This document shows, piece after piece, positions 59,104-64,000 of a stretch of 64,000 nucleotides of DNA (position 1 is the stretch's first letter; each line of letters begins with the position of its first letter). The notes beneath the pieces were generated by a model. The model saw only the letters and a program-made list of their open reading frames with translations. It had not been told where the DNA came from and did no database searches. A program made the translations under genes and the position numbers. The stretch is from Bin94 sp965205005 (lineage in GTDB: Bacteria > Gemmatimonadota > Gemmatimonadetes > Longimicrobiales > Gaopeijiaceae): assembly GCA_965205005.1 (NCBI GenBank), contig OZ242028.1, positions 4,030,001 through 4,094,000 of the forward strand, written 5' to 3'.

Positions 59104-59951
59104 CCGCGCGCAGCAAACGATCCCTCGGCCCGGGCAGAGCGGGTGACATCGCCCGGGCGCTGACGGCCGTGACCGCCTGGACCATCGGACTCGTCGGGGC
59201 GATCATCGCGTTCCTGACGGTCGCCGTATCGCAGCCTCAGCCGTGGTCGGGCCAGATGTGGCTTGCCCAGGTGACCGGACTGGTCGGGTTCGTCCTGCCC
59301 TTTGCCGCGTTCGCCGGCGGCCTGGCGATCCGGCACGGCACGTTCGGCGGGCGAGGCACCGTGACTGCCGCGCTGGCCGGACTCGTTGTCGGACTGGCCG
59401 GCTACGCATCGGCCGAAGTGGTCAGCCCGCTCGCGGACTACGCCGCGCTCGCCGACGACGCCGACGTGGCCGAAATCCGGCCCTTCGGCCCGAGAACTCC
59501 GGTGGGGACGCTGCGCCAGCTGAACTTTCTGGAAGCGAATCCTCCGCAGGCATTCAGGGTAGGAGACCCGGCCCGGACGCCTCCCAACCGCGTTATGCTC
59601 CTGTTTCACGTGCCCATCGCGTTCGTGGTGTTTGCGGTCCTCAACTGCATGCTCGGGCACTTCGTTTCCCGGCTGACCGACGCACTGCGGGCACCGGGTC
59701 GGCGCAACGTGCGCCTCGCGGCCGGTCTCGCCGGCGCCCTGGCGTTCTTCGGCGCGGCGTTCCTCGCGGGCCACCCCGGTCGCGACTGGATCGCGGTCTC
59801 CGGGGTCGCTGCCGCCTGGCTGCCGCTTGCCGTGCCGCTCGTGGAGGCACTGGTGCTTGTCACGATCATCCGCCACCGCGACACCCCTTCCGTGCCCCGC
59901 GCGTTCGACAACCGCTTTCGTCTTCCCCTGCAAGAGAACTCCGGCCCATGA
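59100..59951 (+). CDS. Multi-pass membrane protein (C-terminal half LptF/LptG-like?)
   Basis: 283 residues from ATG 59100 (ATG 59085 is an alternative). Three hydrophobic segments in the first 105 residues, a soluble loop (about 105-155, RPFGPRTPVGTLRQLNFLEA), then three more segments. The C-terminal half (LLFHVPIAFVVFAVLNCMLG, GRRNVRLAAGLAGALAFFG, then WLPLAVPLVEALVLV) has the layout of the last helices of LptF/LptG permeases, but the similarity is only suggestive. It lies between the cysteine-rich peptide and a small membrane protein with ATGA overlaps on both sides, so it could serve the peptide's export or anchoring; this is inference. Confidence 0.65.
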   Translation: MTARSKRSLGPGRAGDIARALTAVTAWTIGLVGAIIAFLTVAVSQPQPWSGQMWLAQVTGLVGFVLPFAAFAGGLAIRHGTFGGRGTVTAALAGLVVGLAGYASAEVVSPLADYAALADDADVAEIRPFGPRTPVGTLRQLNFLEANPPQAFRVGDPARTPPNRVMLLFHVPIAFVVFAVLNCMLGHFVSRLTDALRAPGRRNVRLAAGLAGALAFFGAAFLAGHPGRDWIAVSGVAAAWLPLAVPLVEALVLVTIIRHRDTPSVPRAFDNRFRLPLQENSGP

Positions 59952-60307
59952 CCCGTCCAGACAGCTGTCCTGATCTGCTCCTCGAACAGGCGGTCAGGGA
60001 GGCGTTCGAGCCGGAACCGGAGCGGCCCCGGCGCCTCGACGAACTCGACGAACTGGTGCTGCGGCGGATGGCGGTGCGGCGGGTCGGGCGAGCGACCGTT
60101 CGTCCTGCGGACGCGTGGCTGACCGCCCTGCTGGGGACGCTGACGACCGCTGCCGCGATCATGGCAACAGGCGGGCACCTCCAGCCGGGAGCAACGGTCC
60201 TCGAATTGACGTTCTTCGCCGCCGCCGGAGGGATCGGCGCCGCCACCGTCCAGTTGGCGGCCGGCAGAAGGGAACGCGCGCTCGCAATTCGGGCCGCGCA
60301 CGCCTGA
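59948..60307 (+). CDS. Small membrane protein with acidic N-terminal region
   Basis: 119 residues. The first 50 are strongly charged (AFEPEPERPRRLDELDELVL), then two helices (about 57-73 and 84-103) and a basic tail. A cytoplasmic charged domain followed by a membrane anchor directly before an ECF sigma gene suggests an anti-sigma-like or partner function, but no anti-sigma motif is present. It overlaps the preceding gene by ATGA; the sigma gene starts 42 bp later. Confidence 0.65.
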   Translation: MTRPDSCPDLLLEQAVREAFEPEPERPRRLDELDELVLRRMAVRRVGRATVRPADAWLTALLGTLTTAAAIMATGGHLQPGATVLELTFFAAAGGIGAATVQLAAGRRERALAIRAAHA

Positions 60308-60349
60308 GGCGGCTCCGTCCCGATCCGGCGACAGCCCTCCCTTCCCCCC

Positions 60350-60967
60350 ATGACCCGTCCGCGCAGCGGAGACGCGAGCAGCCGCCCGTCGTTCGATGCC
60401 GCGAGGTTCATCGCCGACGGCGGCTATGCGCGCCGCGTGGTGCACGATCACGGGCCGCTGGTATGGGCGGTGTGCAAGGGCTATGCGCGCGACAGCGACC
60501 ACCTTGACGACCTGTACCAGGACACGTGGCTCAAGGTGTTCGCGGCGGCCGGATCGTTTCGCGGAACGGGGTCCTTTCGCGGGTGGCTCGCCCGCCTGGC
60601 TCGCAGCGTCTGCGTCAGCGACTATCGTACGCGCCGGGCCGCCGCCAGGGGCCTCGACCGCTATGCCGGCGAGACCGCCGCGTTCGAATCCGGCGCGCGG
60701 ATCCCCGACCCGCTGGCACGGACGGAGAGAGAATTCGTCCAGCACGCCATCCGCGAAGCGATCGACGAGCTGCCCGGGCGCGAGAGGGAAGCGTTGATCC
60801 TGAGGCTGATCGACGAGAGGAGTCCGGCCGAGGTGGCGCGCCTGATGCGCGTGCGGCCGGCCACCGTGCGCTCTCACATTCGCCATGCCCTGGGCCGGCT
60901 GCGACGACGAATCGAGGACCCCGGCGATCCCCTGCACGCGCTGCTGGGGTTCCGGGCCGACGGCTGA
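60350..60967 (+). CDS. ECF RNA polymerase sigma factor
   Basis: 205 residues. Region 2: VVHDHGPLVWAVCKGYARDS, then DDLYQDTWLKVFAAAGSFRG and GWLARLARSVCVSDYRTRRA. Region 4: AIDELPGREREALILRLIDE, then RSPAEVARLMRVRPATVRSH and IRHALGRLRRRI. It differs clearly from the sigma factor at 30111. As the last gene of the cassette it may control the cassette itself or be controlled through the membrane proteins before it. Start ATG 60350. Confidence 0.9.
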   Translation: MTRPRSGDASSRPSFDAARFIADGGYARRVVHDHGPLVWAVCKGYARDSDHLDDLYQDTWLKVFAAAGSFRGTGSFRGWLARLARSVCVSDYRTRRAAARGLDRYAGETAAFESGARIPDPLARTEREFVQHAIREAIDELPGREREALILRLIDERSPAEVARLMRVRPATVRSHIRHALGRLRRRIEDPGDPLHALLGFRADG

Positions 60968-60984
60968 CGCCCGCGGCTGACGGC

Positions 60985-61032
60985 CACGCCGTCGCCCGTG
61001 CTGTCGCCCACGCCGTCGCCCGCGCTGACGCC
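60985..61032 (+). repeat. 24-bp tandem repeat before holB
   Basis: Two units beginning CACGCCGTCGCCCG at 60985-61008 and 61009-61032, with two mismatches, in the 123-bp gap between the sigma gene and holB. Nothing else in the gap is clear. Confidence 0.8.
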
Positions 61033-61090
61033 CGTGGTGTCGCGCGAGCGCCTTGTGAACGGCAGGGGCTCAATCGATACTTCGGTTGCA

Positions 61091-62254
61091 ATGCCTCCTC
61101 CCCCAGCTCCGCAGCCGCCGACCCCCCCTTCGTTCCGGGGCCACGACACCCTGCGCGCGTCGCTGAGCCGCGCGCTGGATCGCGACGCGCTGCCCGCCAC
61201 CGTCCTGATCCATGGCATGCCGGGCTGCGGGAAGCAGTCGCTGGCTCTGTGGCTCGCGCGCACGCAACTCTGCACGGGCGCCGCGCCCCGGCCGTGCGAC
61301 CGCTGCGGCAGTTGCCGGCTGGCCCTGCGCCACGAGCATCCGGACATCCACTGGTACTTTCCCGTTGCCCGCCCGAAGCGCGCCCACGGGCCGGAAAAGC
61401 TGGCGGAGGCACTGGAAGCGGCGCGCCATGAACGGCTGGCGGCCGTCCGCAGCCAACCGTTGCGGGCCGAGGGCAGCGACGAGGTCAAGGGCATCTACCT
61501 GGCCGCCGTGTTCACCCTCCGCAAGCAGGCCTACCGCCGGCCGGCGATGAGCCGGGAGCAGTTCTTCGTCATCGGTGACGCGGAGCACCTTGTTCCCCAG
61601 GAGGCAAGTCCCGAAGCCGCCAACGCGATCCTCAAGCTCCTGGAGGAGCCCCCCGACGACACACGGTTCATCCTGACGTCCGGGAGGCCGGGCAGCCTGC
61701 TCGATACCGTGCGGTCGCGGGCCCTGCCGATCCATCTGCCCCCGCTGCCGGCGGGTGTCGTCGCGAGCTTTCTCGAAGAGGAATGCGGGGCCGGCCCGGA
61801 GGCGGCCACCCGGGCGGCCCTCCTTGCGCAGGGCTCCATCGGAGCGGCATTGGGCTACCTGGACCGCGAGGGAACCCAGGCCACCCAGCGGAGCGAGGCC
61901 CTGAAGCTGCTCCGCATCGCAACCGCCCCAAAACGCGCCGAAGCCTTCCGCGCGGCACTGGGATTCGCACCCGCCGGCGCCCGGGGTCTCCTGGACCTGA
62001 TGGGGGCGCTGCAACAGTGGATCCGTGACCTCGGGGCCGCGGGTCTTGACCAGGACGAGCGGGTGATCAACGCGGACGAATTGCCGTTCCTGCGGGAGAC
62101 CGCGGATCGCCTAAAGCTGACGCCCGACCGGGTCGCGCGGGCGGTCGACCAGGTGGAGGAGGCCCGGATGCGCGCCCTCGGGAACGTGAATCCGCAGCTG
62201 TTCATGGGTACACTTCTTCTTGAACTGGAAAAAACACTAAACAAAGTGGTTTAG
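61091..62254 (+). CDS. holB: DNA polymerase III delta' subunit
   Basis: Clamp-loader subunit, 387 residues from ATG 61091. AAA+ core with a P-loop variant GMPGCGKQSLALWL, a zinc module with four cysteines (LCTG... PCDRCGSC), sensor-region sequence EAANAILKLLEEPPDDTRFI and SRALPIHLPPLP. The C-terminal domain is less conserved. The Pro-rich start (MPPPPAPQPPTPP) is unusual; the frame is open further upstream through the repeats but is not protein-like. moaC follows 2 nt after the stop. Confidence 0.9.
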   Translation: MPPPPAPQPPTPPSFRGHDTLRASLSRALDRDALPATVLIHGMPGCGKQSLALWLARTQLCTGAAPRPCDRCGSCRLALRHEHPDIHWYFPVARPKRAHGPEKLAEALEAARHERLAAVRSQPLRAEGSDEVKGIYLAAVFTLRKQAYRRPAMSREQFFVIGDAEHLVPQEASPEAANAILKLLEEPPDDTRFILTSGRPGSLLDTVRSRALPIHLPPLPAGVVASFLEEECGAGPEAATRAALLAQGSIGAALGYLDREGTQATQRSEALKLLRIATAPKRAEAFRAALGFAPAGARGLLDLMGALQQWIRDLGAAGLDQDERVINADELPFLRETADRLKLTPDRVARAVDQVEEARMRALGNVNPQLFMGTLLLELEKTLNKVV

Positions 62255-62256
62255 TA

Positions 62257-62844
62257 ATGTCGGATTCCGACCATGACGACCGGACCGTACCCGCACGATC
62301 GCCCGGGCGCGCACGTTCGCCCGGGCGCGCGACGGACGCCCCCCCCGCTGCCGCAGCCGATCCCGGGGCCTTCACCCACCTCGGCACGGAAGGCGAGGCG
62401 GCGATGGTCGACGTGACGCGGAAGCCCGCTACGGCCCGCAGGGCCATCGCACGCGGCCGGCTCAGGTGCTCTCAGCGTGCCTTCCGTCTCCTCACCGAAG
62501 GTGGCAACCCGAAGGGGGACGTGGAGCACGTCGCGCGTCTTGCGGGAATCATGGGCGGCAAGCGCACAGGCGAACTCATCCCGCTCTGTCACATGCTCCC
62601 GGCAGCCAACATCGCCGTGAGCGTCGAGCCGGACGCTTCGCTGCCCGGTCTGAGCGTCACCGCAACCGCCACTGTCACGGGACAGACCGGGGTCGAGATG
62701 GAGGCGCTCACAGCCGCCTCGATCGCGCTGCTGACCGCGTACGACATGCTCAAGTCGGTCGATCGCGGCATGACCATCGAGTCGATCGGCCTGGTGGAGA
62801 AGTCCGGCGGACGCTCCGGGTTGTGGAAGCGCCCCTGGGGCTGA
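62257..62844 (+). CDS. moaC: Cyclic pyranopterin monophosphate synthase
   Basis: Second enzyme of molybdenum cofactor synthesis. 195 residues; the MoaC core starts near residue 38 (FTHLGTEGEAAMVDVTRKPAT), with GGKRTGELIPLCHMLP and TGQTGVEMEALTAASIALLTAYDMLK. The 37-residue N-terminal extension is low-complexity and holds a repeated RSPGRA from two near-identical 18-bp units (62296-62331). LCHMLP has M for the common P in LCHPL. No other moa gene is near. Start ATG 62257. It converges with the transglycosylase gene 16 bp away. Confidence 0.95.
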   Translation: MSDSDHDDRTVPARSPGRARSPGRATDAPPAAAADPGAFTHLGTEGEAAMVDVTRKPATARRAIARGRLRCSQRAFRLLTEGGNPKGDVEHVARLAGIMGGKRTGELIPLCHMLPAANIAVSVEPDASLPGLSVTATATVTGQTGVEMEALTAASIALLTAYDMLKSVDRGMTIESIGLVEKSGGRSGLWKRPWG

Positions 62845-62860
62845 CGTCCGCTGCCGGTCC

Positions 62861-64000
62861 TCAGTCCGGGGCGCGCGGGACCACCAGCAAGGTGCCGATC
62901 TGAAGCAGCCTCGGCTCCACCTCCGGATTGGCGGCGCGGAGGGCCCGCAGCGCCACCCGGTAGTTGCGCGCAATTTCCGACAGCGTTTCGCCCGCCGTCA
63001 CACGGTGGTGCGTCAATGTGACCCGGTCCTCTTCCGGGATCGCGGCAAACCGCGCATCGAAGCCCGGCCCCGAGCCCTGCGGCACGCGCACCGCTGTCGT
63101 CCGGCCCGCCGGAACAAGCCCCAGGACGAGTTGCGGATTCAGTGCCCTCAACTCCTCCTCCACGGCACCCGCGGCCCCGGCGATGACGTCGATGGACGCC
63201 TGGCCGGGCACCCGCACGACGTCGAAGGAACGGGGCCGGTCGCTCGTGTAACCCGTGAGGCCGAACCCGGCCGGGTCCTCCGCCACGCGTGCCGCAGCCA
63301 GGAACTTCGGCACGAAATCCCGTGTTTCGGCGGGAAGCCGGTGCCGGATCCTGTGGAAGATCTCGTCGTTCCACGGGCGTGCGTGTCCGGTTTCCGCCAG
63401 GACGCGCTCAAGGCGCCCGGGTCCCCCGTTGTATGCCGCGAGCGCAAGGAACCACGACCCGAACTGTTCGTACAGGCTCGCCAGGTAGTCCAGCGCCCGC
63501 GGTGTGGCGGCATACGGATCGAAACGCTGATCCACCAGCGAGCCGACCTCGAGGCCGAGCCAGCGGGCCGTGGCGGGCATGAACTGCCACAGTCCACCCG
63601 CTCCGGCCGGTGATACGGCCCGGGTCTGGTAGCCCGCCTCGATGATGGGCAGGTACCTGAGCGACGGGGGCAGGCCCCGGACGGCCAATTCGGCGTCGAT
63701 GTAGTCGTCGTACCGGCCCATGCGCACGAGTGCTCGCACGAAGCGGTCGCTGGCGCGCGTCCGCCAGTAGTCCAGCCACCAGGTGACGCGTTCCACGGTC
63801 CTGTCCTCGCGGGCCCAGGGCGACACCAGGATCGGATCGGGCGCGATCACCTCAAACCCCGCCTCGCTGGGGGGCAGCTCGCGCAGGGGGTGGGGTGCGG
63901 GAGGCTCCGCCGGCGGCAGCTCCACCACGTTCGGCGGAGATTGCCCGCCGGGAGACGGCGACTGCGGCGGCGGCGTTCCGCCACAGGCGGCCGCGGCTGC
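62861..64000 (-). CDS. LysM-containing lytic transglycosylase (MltD-like), 5' end outside window
   Basis: Open to the window edge on the minus strand; at least 379 residues. The visible start reads AAAAACGGTPPP, the end of a lipoprotein signal with its Cys near 63985. A Pro-rich linker follows. SLT domain: YLPIIEAGYQTRAVSPAGAG with the catalytic Glu, then GLWQFMPATARWLG and FLALAAYNGGPGRLERVL. A C-terminal LysM (HHRVTAGETLSEIARNYRVA) ends LLQIGTLLVVPRAPD and binds peptidoglycan. Its role is cleavage of glycan strands. The gene starts beyond base 64000. Confidence 0.93.
   Translation of the reverse strand, partial: AAAAACGGTPPPQSPSPGGQSPPNVVELPPAEPPAPHPLRELPPSEAGFEVIAPDPILVSPWAREDRTVERVTWWLDYWRTRASDRFVRALVRMGRYDDYIDAELAVRGLPPSLRYLPIIEAGYQTRAVSPAGAGGLWQFMPATARWLGLEVGSLVDQRFDPYAATPRALDYLASLYEQFGSWFLALAAYNGGPGRLERVLAETGHARPWNDEIFHRIRHRLPAETRDFVPKFLAAARVAEDPAGFGLTGYTSDRPRSFDVVRVPGQASIDVIAGAAGAVEEELRALNPQLVLGLVPAGRTTAVRVPQGSGPGFDARFAAIPEEDRVTLTHHRVTAGETLSEIARNYRVALRALRAANPEVEPRLLQIGTLLVVPRAPD

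Noticed and set aside
1..64000. tRNA genes, insertion sequences, prophage
   Set aside because: No cloverleaf-type sequence, transposase, integrase or phage structural gene was recognised by eye; a tRNA scan would settle it.

Overview
This is a 64 kb stretch of very GC-rich bacterial chromosome, tightly packed with genes. It has no rRNA, no tRNA that I can see, no CRISPR array, and no phage or insertion sequence. Many genes overlap by ATGA, GTGA or TTGA, so most of the window reads as operons. The cell is a diderm: it has a TonB-dependent receptor, SurA-type chaperones, a system I cytochrome c maturation cluster and lipoproteins. Gene content and style (paired M16 peptidases, DUF58/BatA, propeller lipoproteins, ECF sigma factors, a cysteine-type CcmE) suggest Gemmatimonadota or a close relative. 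That assignment is inference from gene content, not a phylogenetic result.

Layout. 1-4.2 kb (minus): a partial unknown gene, alaS and recA. 4.2-8.7 kb (plus): a flavin disulfide oxidoreductase, a TVP38-DUF547 fusion and a double glycosyltransferase fusion. 8.7-15.3 kb (minus): ccmE-F-(CcmI-like)-A-B-C-D and an outer-membrane-like protein. 15.5-21.4 kb (minus): glmM, glmS, dtd, maf and glpK. 21.6-29.3 kb (plus): a Cys/Met PLP enzyme, an M48 protease, purD, a YbjQ-like protein, mutM and an M16 peptidase pair whose second member is split by a frameshift. 29.3-30.0 kb (minus): a menaquinone/ubiquinone methyltransferase. 30.1-34.6 kb (plus): ECF sigma factor, zinc-less anti-sigma-like protein, membrane bactofilin-like protein, toastrack-like protein and a small membrane protein. 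34.6-36.0 kb (minus): Mrp and NifU-like proteins. 36.2-37.9 kb (plus): pruA. 37.9-43.4 kb (minus): lepA, PfkB kinase, STAS/ATPase, STAS-like protein and a second PLP enzyme. 43.8-57.0 kb (plus): TonB receptor, DUF58, BatA-like, mfd, two parvulin-type PPIases and pdxA. 57.2-61.0 kb (plus): a six-gene cassette of unknown role. 61.1-62.8 kb (plus): holB and moaC. 62.9-64 kb (minus): a LysM lytic transglycosylase cut by the window edge.

The best candidate for an undescribed system is the cassette at 57.2-61.0 kb: a membrane-anchored thioredoxin-fold protein with a C-x-x-S site, a 6-bladed propeller (lipo)protein, a 68-residue exported peptide with eight cysteines, a multi-pass membrane protein, a two-helix membrane protein and an ECF sigma factor. 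Next in interest are the CcmE with a Cys-x3-Phe heme site in a ccm cluster without ccmG or ccmH, the lepA-PfkB-STAS/ATPase operon, the zinc-less tandem anti-sigma domains, and the split M16 subunit. A window-wide pattern is the frequency of short (12-24 bp) tandem duplications exactly at gene starts, ends and leaders.
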